Origin: an uncultured Collinsella sp.
GTDB lineage: Bacteria > Actinomycetota > Coriobacteriia > Coriobacteriales > Coriobacteriaceae
Reading direction: 5' to 3'
DNA length: 10,585 nt
NCBI GenBank assembly: GCA_902491055.1
Contig: CABUGI010000064.1
Span: 1 to 10,585, forward strand
The notes beneath the pieces are model-generated. The model did no database searches and was not told the DNA's origin. It saw nothing but the letters and a program-made list of their open reading frames with translations. A program made the position numbers and the translations under genes. Positions 1 to 6,267 of the stretch are shown in pieces; position 1 is the stretch's first letter; each line of letters starts with the position of its first letter.

Positions 1-72
1 TACGACAACGAGAACTCCTACACCTCTCAGATGGTCCGCACCATCAAGTACTTCGAGAAGTTCGTTGCTTAA
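1..72 (+). CDS. gap: Glyceraldehyde-3-phosphate dehydrogenase, C-terminal end (partial)
   Basis: Only the last 23 codons and a TAA stop are in the window; the rest lies upstream. The peptide begins YDNENSYTSQMVRT and ends in KYFEKFVA. This matches the conserved C-terminal helix of GAPDH, where a WYDNE-x-x-Y-x-x-Q-x-V-R-T stretch is characteristic of the family. GAPDH oxidises and phosphorylates glyceraldehyde-3-phosphate with NAD to 1,3-bisphosphoglycerate, the substrate of the next gene product (Pgk). The gene is followed by a strong terminator, so it is probably not simply co-transcribed with pgk. The short length limits certainty, but the motif and the glycolytic context agree. Confidence 0.88.
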   Translation, partial: YDNENSYTSQMVRTIKYFEKFVA

Positions 73-111
73 TTTAGCTTTTAACGAATAGCTCGTTGAG
101 CGTCTAAAGAA

Positions 112-156
112 GGGCGCGGCCTTATAGGGCTTACACCCTAGGGTCGCGCCCTTTTT
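112..156 (+). terminator. Rho-independent terminator after gap
   Basis: GGGCGCGGCC (112-121) pairs with GGTCGCGCCC (142-151) over ten base pairs including one G-U pair. The interior can also fold, with TAGGG pairing to CCCTA. Five T residues follow directly (152-156). This is a strong intrinsic terminator placed 39 bp after the gap stop codon, and it isolates gap from pgk. Confidence 0.9.
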
Positions 157-201
157 ATAAGAAATCGTCTGCCGTAATGGGAGGCAGACACGTACGAAAG
201 G
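155..201 (+). promoter_or_regulatory. Possible pgk promoter, 5' hairpin and RBS
   Basis: Between the terminator and pgk lie only 56 bp. A -10-like TATAAG (156-161) overlaps the end of the terminator T-tract, but no good -35 is visible. A perfect 7-bp hairpin follows: GTCTGCC (167-173), a 9-nt loop, and GGCAGAC (183-189). A start about 7 nt after the -10 would put this hairpin at the very 5' end of the mRNA. AAAGG at 197-201 and AGAAG at 203-207 are the ribosome-binding candidates, and they support the ATG at 213 as the pgk start. The hairpin is seen directly; the promoter is inferred. Confidence 0.35.
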
Positions 202-212
202 TAGAAGCAAAC

Positions 213-1403
213 ATGGCCTTTACCAAGAAGACCGTCCGCGACATCGATGTCGACGGAAAGCGCGTTCTCGTCCGCGTTGACTTTAACGTGCCTATCAAGG
301 ATGGCGTCGTTGGCGACACCACCCGTATCAAGGCTGCCCTGCCCACCATCAACTACCTCGTTGAGCACAACGCTCGCGTCATCCTCATGAGCCACCTCGG
401 CCGTCCCGAGGGCACCGGCTTCCAGCCCGAGCTGTCCCTCGAGCCCGTCGCCAAGAAGCTCGCTGAGCTCTCTGGTCTCGACGTTGCCTTTGTCGCTGAC
501 ACCTACGGCGAGAAGGCTGCTGAGGCTGTCGCCGCCGTCGAGCCGGGTAAGGTCCTCGTTCTCGAGAACGTCCGTTTTGACAAGCGTGAGAAGAAGAACG
601 ATCCCGAGATCGCCAAGAAGCTCGCTTCCTATGGTGACGTCTTCGTTCTCGATGCCTTCGGCACCGCTCACCGCGCCCAGGGTTCCGTCGTGGGCCCCGC
701 CGCTTACCTGCCTGCCGTCGCCGGCTTCTTGCTCGAGAAGGAGGTCGACACGCTGACCGGCATCTTCGCCGAGCCCGAGCGCCCCTTCGTCGCCATCGTC
801 GGCGGTTCCAAGGTTTCCTCCAAGATCGGCGTTCTCGATCACCTCATCGACTCCGCTGACACCCTGATCATCGGTGGCGGCATGGCCTACACCTTCTTCC
901 TGGCTCAGGGCCTGTCCGTTGGTCAGTCCCTCAAGGAAGAGGACTGGGTCGAGCGCGCCGGCGAGATGCTCAAGAAGGCCGAGGAGAAGGGTGTCAAGAT
1001 CCTACTCCCCATCGACAACCGTGTTGCCGATCACTTTGGCGAGGACGCTGTCCCCGAGGTTGTTGCTTCCGACGCTATCCCCGACGATCGTGAGGGTATG
1101 GACATCGGTCCCAAGACCGAGGAGCTCTATGCCGAGGCTGTCAAGGGCGCCAAGACCGTGTTCTGGAACGGCCCCATGGGCGTCTTCGAGTTTGACAACT
1201 TTGCTCACGGCACCCAGGCTATCGCCGAGGCTCTCGCCGAGGCTGACTGCACCTCGATCATCGGCGGTGGTGACTCTGTCGCAGCTGTCAACAAGTTCAA
1301 CCTGGCCGACAAGATGAGCTGGATCTCCACCGGTGGTGGCGCTTCCATGGAGCTCGTCGAGGGTAAGGCCCTGCCCGGAGTGGAGGCGCTTCTCGATGCC
1401 TAA
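213..1403 (+). CDS. pgk: Phosphoglycerate kinase
   Basis: This encodes a cytoplasmic 396-residue enzyme that transfers the acyl phosphate of 1,3-bisphosphoglycerate to ADP, giving 3-phosphoglycerate and ATP, the first substrate-level phosphorylation of glycolysis. Visible family marks are RVDFNVP (residues 21-27, substrate-binding N domain), SHLGRPEG near residue 61, GGSKVS (197-202), GPMGVFE (320-326, nucleotide side) and GGGDSVAAV from residue 351. The length is normal for bacterial Pgk. The ATG at 213 is chosen over an in-frame ATG at 177: it has a ribosome-binding site, the protein then starts MAFTKKTVRDID as the family does, and the earlier start would fall inside the leader hairpin and add 12 unrelated residues. 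The 3' end overlaps tpiA by 8 bp, so translation is probably coupled. No disruption is seen. Confidence 0.97.
   Translation: MAFTKKTVRDIDVDGKRVLVRVDFNVPIKDGVVGDTTRIKAALPTINYLVEHNARVILMSHLGRPEGTGFQPELSLEPVAKKLAELSGLDVAFVADTYGEKAAEAVAAVEPGKVLVLENVRFDKREKKNDPEIAKKLASYGDVFVLDAFGTAHRAQGSVVGPAAYLPAVAGFLLEKEVDTLTGIFAEPERPFVAIVGGSKVSSKIGVLDHLIDSADTLIIGGGMAYTFFLAQGLSVGQSLKEEDWVERAGEMLKKAEEKGVKILLPIDNRVADHFGEDAVPEVVASDAIPDDREGMDIGPKTEELYAEAVKGAKTVFWNGPMGVFEFDNFAHGTQAIAEALAEADCTSIIGGGDSVAAVNKFNLADKMSWISTGGGASMELVEGKALPGVEALLDA
1382..1386 (+). promoter_or_regulatory. Ribosome-binding site deciding the tpiA start
   Basis: GGAGG lies inside the end of pgk, nine bases before the ATG at 1396. It selects that ATG over an in-frame ATG at 1333, which would add 21 residues unlike any triosephosphate isomerase. 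Confidence 0.7.
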
Positions 1404-2163
1404 TCGCACCCTTCTTATCGCTGGTAACTGGAAGATGAACAACGACGTCGCCGAGGCCGCCAAGCTCGCCGACGAGCTGGCTCAGGCTCTGCCCGAGGTT
1501 CCGGCTGGCGTCGAGGTGCTCGTCTGCCCTCCGACCATCGACATCACCACGGTTCATGACCGCATTCAGGCTGCCCCCATCGCCCTCGGTGCACAGAACG
1601 TGTACTGGGAGGCCAAGGGTGCCTTCACCGGTGAGTCTTCTTGCGACATGCTCAAGTCCGCTGGCTGCACCTACTGCATCATCGGTCACTCCGAGCGTCG
1701 CGACTACTTCCACGAGACCGACGAGGATCAGAACAAGAAGGCTAAGGCTCTCGTTTCCGCCGGTCTTGTTCCCGTCTTCTGCTGCGGCGAGTCCCTCGAG
1801 GTCCGCGAGGCTGGCACCTATGTCGAGCACGTCGTGAACCAGGTCAAGGCTGGCCTTGCTGGCCTTGAGATCACCTGCCCCAAGCAGGTCGTCGTCGCCT
1901 ACGAGCCCATCTGGGCCATCGGCACAGGCAAGACCGCTACCGCCGAGGACGCTCAGGAGGTCTGCGGCGCTATCCGTGAGACCCTCAAGGAGATGTTCGG
2001 CGAGGAGCTCGCCAACGGCATCCGCGTGCTGTATGGCGGTTCCGCCAAGCCCGGCAACATCGCCGAGCTCGTCGCCAAGCCCGACGTTGACGGCGCCCTC
2101 GTGGGCGGCGCTTCGCTCAAGGCTGCCGACTTCGCCTCTATGGTCGTCAAGGCAGGCGAGTAG
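1396..2163 (+). CDS. tpiA: Triosephosphate isomerase
   Basis: This encodes a 255-residue TIM-barrel enzyme that interconverts dihydroxyacetone phosphate and glyceraldehyde-3-phosphate in the cytoplasm. All catalytic signatures are present: GNWKMN with the substrate-binding Lys13, GHSERR with the electrophilic His98, and AYEPIWAIGTGK with the catalytic base Glu170. The flexible loop 6 follows Glu170, and the phosphate-binding YGGSAKP and GALVGGASL are near the C terminus. The length is typical. The start overlaps the last 8 bp of pgk, and the stop TAG is 5 bp before gpmI, so the three genes form one translationally coupled unit. Several extra cysteines (for example CTYC around residues 91-94 and the CC pair at 129-130) are present; their significance is unknown. 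Confidence 0.97.
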   Translation: MPNRTLLIAGNWKMNNDVAEAAKLADELAQALPEVPAGVEVLVCPPTIDITTVHDRIQAAPIALGAQNVYWEAKGAFTGESSCDMLKSAGCTYCIIGHSERRDYFHETDEDQNKKAKALVSAGLVPVFCCGESLEVREAGTYVEHVVNQVKAGLAGLEITCPKQVVVAYEPIWAIGTGKTATAEDAQEVCGAIRETLKEMFGEELANGIRVLYGGSAKPGNIAELVAKPDVDGALVGGASLKAADFASMVVKAGE

Positions 2164-2168
2164 GACAT

Positions 2169-3722
2169 ATGGCACAACGTCATCTTCCTGCACTCCTGAT
2201 CATCATGGATGGTTGCGGCCTTGCTCCGGCCGATGGCGAGAACGCCGTCGCCGCTGCCAAGACGCCCTTCCTTGATAGCCTGTACGAGAAGTACCCCCAC
2301 ACCACGCTCGGCGCTTCGGGCGAGGACGTGGGCCTTCCCGACGGCCAGATGGGCAACTCCGAGGTGGGTCACCTCAACATCGGTGCCGGCCGCATCGTGT
2401 TCCAGGAGCTTTCGCGCATCAACAATGCCATCAAGGACGGCTCCATCGCCAAGAACGAGGTTTTTGTCAAGGCTATGGACGATGTCAAGGCTGACGGCAA
2501 GACTCTCCACCTCATGGGCCTTATGAGCCCTGGCGGTGTTCATTCTCATATGAACCACGTTGAGGCTCTGGTCAAGATGGCTGCCGAGCATGGCGTCAAG
2601 ACCGTTCGTGTCCACGCCTTCATGGATGGCCGCGACGTCGACCCGCAGTCCGGTGCTGGCTACATGAGCGAGTTCTGCGCCTTCCTGGCCAAGATTTCCG
2701 AGGAGACCGGTTGCGACGCTCGCGTTGCCACCGTCTCGGGTCGTTATTGGGCGATGGACCGCGACAACCGTTGGGAGCGCATCCAGCGCGCCTACGACGT
2801 CATGGTCAACGCGTCCGATGCCGATGTCGACCCCGTTGCCGGTATCAAGGCCTACTACGAGAAGGACCCGCGCGGCGACGAGTTCGTCGAGCCCTTCGCT
2901 GCCCACAACGAGGGCATTCACGAGGGCGACGCGGCCATCTTCTTCAACTTCCGTCCCGACCGCGCTCGTCAGATGACCCGCGTGTTCACGGACAAGGAGT
3001 TCGACGGCTTTGAGCGCGAGCAGATCAAGCTTTCGCACTTTGTAACGATGACCGAGTACGATCCGACGTTTGATGTCGAGGTCGCCTTCCCCAAGACGTT
3101 CCCCGAGAACGTCCTGGCCGACGTTATCGCCGCCAATGGCCTGAAGCAGCTGCACACTGCCGAGACCGAGAAGTACGCCCACGTGACGTTCTTCCTCAAC
3201 GGTGGCATCGAGGAGCCCAAGGAGGGCGAGGAGCGCGTGCTCGTCGCTTCCCCCAAGGTTGCTACCTACGATCTGCAGCCCGAGATGAGCGCTCCCGAGG
3301 TTACCGAGAAGCTCGTCGCCGCCATCAACGAGGATCGCGCTGATTTCTACATCGTGAACTTCGCGAACTGCGACATGGTTGGTCACACCGGTGTCTTCGG
3401 CGCTGCCGTTAAGGCTGTCGAGGCTGTTGACGATGCCCTGTCCAAGGTTGTCCCGGCGATTCTCGCCAAGGGCGGCTTTGCACTGATTACCGCCGACCAC
3501 GGCAACGCCGATCACATGTTTGACGTTGCTTCCGACGGTTCCAAGCATCCGTTTACGGCTCACACCACCAACCGCGTGCCGTTCATCATCGTTGATGAGA
3601 AGGCACAGCTCACCGGTATCGAGGACGGCCGTCTTTCCGATATCGCTCCGACCATGCTCACCATGGCTGGTATTGAGCCTTCCGCCGAGATGACGGGCCG
3701 CGTGCTCGCCACCGAGGCCTAA
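2169..3722 (+). CDS. gpmI: 2,3-bisphosphoglycerate-independent phosphoglycerate mutase
   Basis: This encodes a 517-residue alkaline-phosphatase-superfamily enzyme that converts 3-phosphoglycerate to 2-phosphoglycerate through a phosphoserine intermediate and needs divalent metal, usually Mn. The metal-binding Asp14 is in MDGCG, and the nucleophile Ser64 is in QMGNSEVGH. The substrate-binding RPDRARQM stretch is near residues 261-268. The second metal set is Asp402 and His406 (CDMVGHTG), Asp443 and His444 (TADHGNAD) and His465 (AHTTN). The numbering closely tracks the Bacillus enzymes and the length is normal. The family usually has DGWG or DGFG at the N terminus; here the third position is Cys16. 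The gene starts 5 bp after tpiA with only weak Shine-Dalgarno-like sequence (AGGCGAG, or TAGGA overlapping the tpiA stop), which suggests coupled translation. A strong terminator follows. Confidence 0.97.
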   Translation: MAQRHLPALLIIMDGCGLAPADGENAVAAAKTPFLDSLYEKYPHTTLGASGEDVGLPDGQMGNSEVGHLNIGAGRIVFQELSRINNAIKDGSIAKNEVFVKAMDDVKADGKTLHLMGLMSPGGVHSHMNHVEALVKMAAEHGVKTVRVHAFMDGRDVDPQSGAGYMSEFCAFLAKISEETGCDARVATVSGRYWAMDRDNRWERIQRAYDVMVNASDADVDPVAGIKAYYEKDPRGDEFVEPFAAHNEGIHEGDAAIFFNFRPDRARQMTRVFTDKEFDGFEREQIKLSHFVTMTEYDPTFDVEVAFPKTFPENVLADVIAANGLKQLHTAETEKYAHVTFFLNGGIEEPKEGEERVLVASPKVATYDLQPEMSAPEVTEKLVAAINEDRADFYIVNFANCDMVGHTGVFGAAVKAVEAVDDALSKVVPAILAKGGFALITADHGNADHMFDVASDGSKHPFTAHTTNRVPFIIVDEKAQLTGIEDGRLSDIAPTMLTMAGIEPSAEMTGRVLATEA

Positions 3723-3747
3723 GAGAAAACAAATACCGTTTTCTAGT

Positions 3748-3782
3748 AAGGGGGTTGTCCACAACCGGACAACCCCCTTTTT
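3748..3782 (+). terminator. Rho-independent terminator after gpmI
   Basis: GGGGGTTGTCC (3750-3760) and GGACAACCCCC (3767-3777) form a perfect 11-bp stem with a 6-nt loop, followed by five T residues (3778-3782). AAG before and CTT after extend the pairing into the T-tract. It ends the pgk-tpiA-gpmI transcript 25 bp after the gpmI stop. Confidence 0.93.
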
Positions 3783-3841
3783 GGTATTTCTGCCATTTCC
3801 ACCCCGTCCTTGAGTGGCAGGTAGGGGAGAGCGGGGGATTG

Positions 3842-3850
3842 TGGTACAGT
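3842..3850 (+). promoter_or_regulatory. Likely extended -10 promoter of secG
   Basis: TGGTACAGT combines a TG extension with a TACAGT -10 box, 36 bp before the secG start codon. No good -35 is found at 16-18 bp; TTGAGT at 3810-3815 is too far upstream. The site lies between a strong terminator and a gene with a good ribosome-binding site, so a promoter is needed about here. The exact box is an inference. Confidence 0.4.
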
Positions 3851-3886
3851 ACTGGAGTTTGAACTGTTCTATTAAGGAGCTTATCT

Positions 3887-4141
3887 ATGGGTCCGTTCCA
3901 GATTCTTCTGTTTGTCGTTTGGGCTGTCTCTGCCGTGGCGCTGACGATTCTCGTCCTGATGCATTCCGGTAAGGGCACCGGCGTTTCGGATATGATCGCT
4001 AGCTCGCTGTATAACTCCAGCTCTGCCACGGGCGTCATGGAGCAGAACCTCGATCGCCTGACGGTAATTATGGCCGTTGTTTTTGCCGTGTGCGTCGTCC
4101 TGTGCATGTTCTTCTTCCCGCAGGGCATCGTGGGCTACTAA
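3887..4141 (+). CDS. secG: Preprotein translocase subunit SecG
   Basis: This encodes an 84-residue membrane protein of the SecYEG channel that assists SecA-driven export of unfolded proteins. It has the family layout of two transmembrane helices (about residues 4-25 and 58-79) joined by a polar loop containing HSGKGTGVSDM and then EQNLDRLT. Those two motifs are typical of SecG, and their form resembles actinobacterial members. An excellent AAGGAG ribosome-binding site (3874-3879) lies 7 bp before the ATG. The gene stands alone between two terminators. In many Actinobacteria secG directly follows tpiA; here gpmI and a terminator come between them. Length and topology are normal. Confidence 0.93.
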   Translation: MGPFQILLFVVWAVSAVALTILVLMHSGKGTGVSDMIASSLYNSSSATGVMEQNLDRLTVIMAVVFAVCVVLCMFFFPQGIVGY

Positions 4142-4166
4142 GCATCGGCGTATATACGTTTGCAAT

Positions 4167-4193
4167 GGGTCTCGCATGTGCGGGACCCTTTTT
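4167..4193 (+). terminator. Rho-independent terminator after secG
   Basis: GGGTCTCG (4167-4174) pairs with CGGGACCC (4181-4188) with one U-G pair and a CATGTG loop, followed by five T residues (4189-4193). It lies 25 bp after the secG stop. Confidence 0.9.
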
Positions 4194-4434
4194 GTTTACA
4201 TATTTGTAACAGAGTCAAAATATCCCCACATACTTCGCCCAACTAAAGAAATTCTCGACCGTTAACCGGAATTAGCCCCAAATCGTGCATAAAATGCGCT
4301 ACTGTATTGCGAAACGTTGGTTCGTTGTGCATAACCAGCCATAGCAGCGGGCGGCGTTTTGATGGTTCGGATCGGATTGTCTCGACATATGTCCGACTGA
4401 ACATTTCTTTGTCCTATCTCATAAGGAGGATGGC
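4194..4434 (+). promoter_or_regulatory. oppA promoter/leader region
   Basis: These 241 bp carry no supported gene and are more AT-rich than the flanking genes, as expected for the promoter region of the opp operon. Visible elements are a TAAAAT -10-like box (4290-4295) within the palindrome GCATAAAATGC (4287-4297), and a second weak pair TTGCGA (4307-4312) / CATAAC (4330-4335) with a 17-bp spacer. The octamer GTGCATAA occurs at 4285 and again at 4327, 42 bp apart. A perfect palindrome GACATATGTC lies at 4384-4393. AAGGAGGA (4423-4430) is a very strong ribosome-binding site for the ATG at 4435. Neither promoter candidate is strong, so I cannot pick the true start, and no known operator family is recognised. 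Confidence 0.5.
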
Positions 4435-6111
4435 ATGGCTGATTCTATGTTCCACCAGCCCGTTATGGGTCGTCGCGCCTTTGTTGGCGGCACCCTCGCT
4501 GCGAGCTCCATGGCTTTTCTTGCCGCATGCGGCAAGAAGGGCGGCGACACTTCCGGTTCTGAGTCCGGTTCGACGCTGAACTTCTACATCAACAACCCGG
4601 TCTGCATCGACCCCTACAATGTCCAGGAGGACCAGGGCACTCAGGTCGAGTACCAGCTCTTTGACGCTCTGACCTCTTATGACGCCGAGAAGGGCGAGAT
4701 CGTTCCGCTGGCTTGCGAGTCCTTCGAGGCCAACGACGACGCCACCGAGTTCACCTTCAAGATCAAGAAGGCCAAGTTCCACAACGGTGACGACGTTACC
4801 TCCAAGTCCTTCAAGCTCGGTTGGGAGCGTCTGGTCAACACCAAGTCGGCCATCGCTACCGAGTATGGCCCTTCCGAGGTCTCCTATCACCTTTCCATGG
4901 TCGAGGGCTATGACGATCTGCTTGCCGGTAACGCTACTGAACTCAGCGGTGTTACCTGCCCCGACGATGAGACCCTCGTCGTCAAGCTGTCTTCCGCTTA
5001 CGCCGACTTCCCCTTCGTCGCCTCTCACCCGGCTCTGGCCCCGGTTCCCGAGTGCGCCGAGTCCGATGCCAAGAGCTTCTACCTTGCACCGGTCGGTAAC
5101 GGCCCGTTCATGATGGACGGCAAGTGGGAGGATGGTCAGGAGATCAACCTCAAGAAGTTCGACGATTACTATGGCGACAAGGCCAAGATCGATGGCATCC
5201 ACTTCCAGGTCATCAAGGACATGGAGACCGCTTACAAGGAGTTCCAGGCCGGTAACCTCGATGTCTGCGACGTTCCCGTTGCTCAGATCGACGCCGCCAA
5301 GAAGGATCGCGGCGTGTCCAAGGACGGCTACACCATGGGTGACGGCGAGCGCATGCTGCTCGGCTCCGAGCCTTCCACCTACTACCTGACCTGCAACAAC
5401 ACGGCCGAGCCGTTCAACAACGCCGACCTGCGCAGGGGTATCTCCCTGGCCATCAACCGTGAGGCCATCTGCAAGACTATCTTCAAGGGTACCCGTACCC
5501 CCGCCGACGGCATTGTTCCTCCGGGCATCGATGGCTACAAGGAGGGCGCATGGGAGTTCTGCGCCTACGACGTCGACAAGGCTAACGAGTACCTGGACAA
5601 GGTTGCTCCCGCTGGCGCTAACGGCGATCGTGGCATTAACGTGACCCTTTCCTACAACCAGGATGGTGGCCACAAGGAGATCATGGAGTCCATCATCGGT
5701 GACCTCGCCAAGGTTGGCGTTACCGCTGTCTCCGATACCCCTGAGTGGTCTGCCTTGCTCGAGCAGTACCAGAACTTTAACTATCAGTTCGGTCGTCTGG
5801 GTTGGATTGCCGACTACCCGATTATGGACAACTTCCTGTATCCGCTGTTCCACTCCGACTCCCTCGGTGGCGACAACCGCTCCGGTTACAACAACCCCGA
5901 GTTCGACGCCAAGGTCAACGAGGCTCGCACCACGGTTGACGACGAAGAGCGCGTTGCTAAGATGCAGGAGGCCGACGCTATGGTCGCTGCCGACTGCCCG
6001 GTCATCCCGGTGATGTTCTACACGCACACCATCGTCGGCTCCGATCGCATCAAGCACCTCTATGTCGATCCGCAGAAGCACGCTGAGCTGGGTACCGCTG
6101 AGCTCGCCTAA
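4435..6111 (+). CDS. oppA: Oligopeptide ABC transporter substrate-binding lipoprotein (SBP family 5)
   Basis: This encodes a 558-residue extracytoplasmic lipoprotein that captures peptides and delivers them to the OppBC channel. The N terminus has a twin-arginine-like GRRAFVG (residues 12-18), a hydrophobic stretch, and a lipobox FLAAC with the acylated Cys32. A flexible Gly/Ser linker follows, then the SBP_bac_5 domain fills the rest. GWIADYP (456-462), followed by a DNFLYPLF segment, is characteristic of peptide-binding members, and the C-terminal VIPVMFYTH segment is also typical. Length is normal for OppA. An exceptionally good ribosome-binding site and the long downstream gap with a stem-loop suggest it is the most highly expressed gene of the operon. 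The exact substrate (oligopeptide, dipeptide or another peptide-like molecule) cannot be told from sequence alone. Confidence 0.93.
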   Translation: MADSMFHQPVMGRRAFVGGTLAASSMAFLAACGKKGGDTSGSESGSTLNFYINNPVCIDPYNVQEDQGTQVEYQLFDALTSYDAEKGEIVPLACESFEANDDATEFTFKIKKAKFHNGDDVTSKSFKLGWERLVNTKSAIATEYGPSEVSYHLSMVEGYDDLLAGNATELSGVTCPDDETLVVKLSSAYADFPFVASHPALAPVPECAESDAKSFYLAPVGNGPFMMDGKWEDGQEINLKKFDDYYGDKAKIDGIHFQVIKDMETAYKEFQAGNLDVCDVPVAQIDAAKKDRGVSKDGYTMGDGERMLLGSEPSTYYLTCNNTAEPFNNADLRRGISLAINREAICKTIFKGTRTPADGIVPPGIDGYKEGAWEFCAYDVDKANEYLDKVAPAGANGDRGINVTLSYNQDGGHKEIMESIIGDLAKVGVTAVSDTPEWSALLEQYQNFNYQFGRLGWIADYPIMDNFLYPLFHSDSLGGDNRSGYNNPEFDAKVNEARTTVDDEERVAKMQEADAMVAADCPVIPVMFYTHTIVGSDRIKHLYVDPQKHAELGTAELA

Positions 6112-6267
6112 GAGTTTGCAGCTTCCGTGAGGGTCAAGTATTTACGTAGACCTCATGGGAAACATACAGTTCTCCCTAACCTGGGGTAAACTGGCTGATG
6201 GTAATTTTGGGATGCCGGTCTGGCGATCGGCATCCCATTTAGGTTAATCCCTAGATAGGGGAGTGGT
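6112..6267 (+). promoter_or_regulatory. oppA-oppB intercistronic region with stem-loop
   Basis: A 9-bp perfect stem, GGGATGCCG (6209-6217) with CGGCATCCC (6228-6236), encloses a 10-nt loop. It is followed by ATTTAGGTT rather than a T-run. This suits an RNA-stabilising or partial-termination element that lowers oppBCDF relative to oppA, an arrangement common in binding-protein transporter operons. A weak internal promoter is possible: TTTACG (6141-6146), an 18-bp spacer, and TACAGT (6165-6170), the same -10 form seen before secG. AGGGGAG (6257-6263) is the oppB ribosome-binding site. It can partly pair with an upstream TCCCT (6248-6252) across a 4-nt loop, which might weaken oppB initiation. 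The hairpin is seen; its role is inferred. Confidence 0.55.

Noticed and set aside
177..212. Upstream in-frame ATG that would extend Pgk by 12 residues.
   Set aside because: It falls within the loop of the leader hairpin, lacks a ribosome-binding site, and the added residues are unlike Pgk N termini.
1333..1395. Upstream in-frame ATG that would extend TpiA by 21 residues.
   Set aside because: The extension overlaps pgk coding sequence and is unlike TIM; the ATG at 1396 has GGAGG nine bases upstream.
1953..3764. A 603-codon open frame on the minus strand opposite gpmI.
   Set aside because: It lies antisense to a gene with full catalytic signatures. Its translation is rich in V, G, L, D and E, as expected from the complement of GC-rich codons, and it shows no domain.
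3753..3766. An alternative short hairpin GGTTG-TCCA-CAACC inside the gpmI terminator, suggesting an attenuator.
   Set aside because: The 11-bp terminator stem is far more stable, and no leader peptide or antiterminator arm is seen.
4077..4265. A 62-codon plus-strand frame spanning the end of secG and its terminator.
   Set aside because: It starts inside secG, crosses a strong terminator and has no protein-like features.
4307..4579. A 90-codon plus-strand frame starting at TTG in the oppA leader.
   Set aside because: It has no ribosome-binding site and overlaps the start of oppA in another frame, where its sequence becomes low complexity.
4414..6081. A 555-codon open frame on the minus strand opposite oppA.
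   Set aside because: Same complement effect; oppA on the plus strand has a lipobox, a ribosome-binding site and family motifs throughout.
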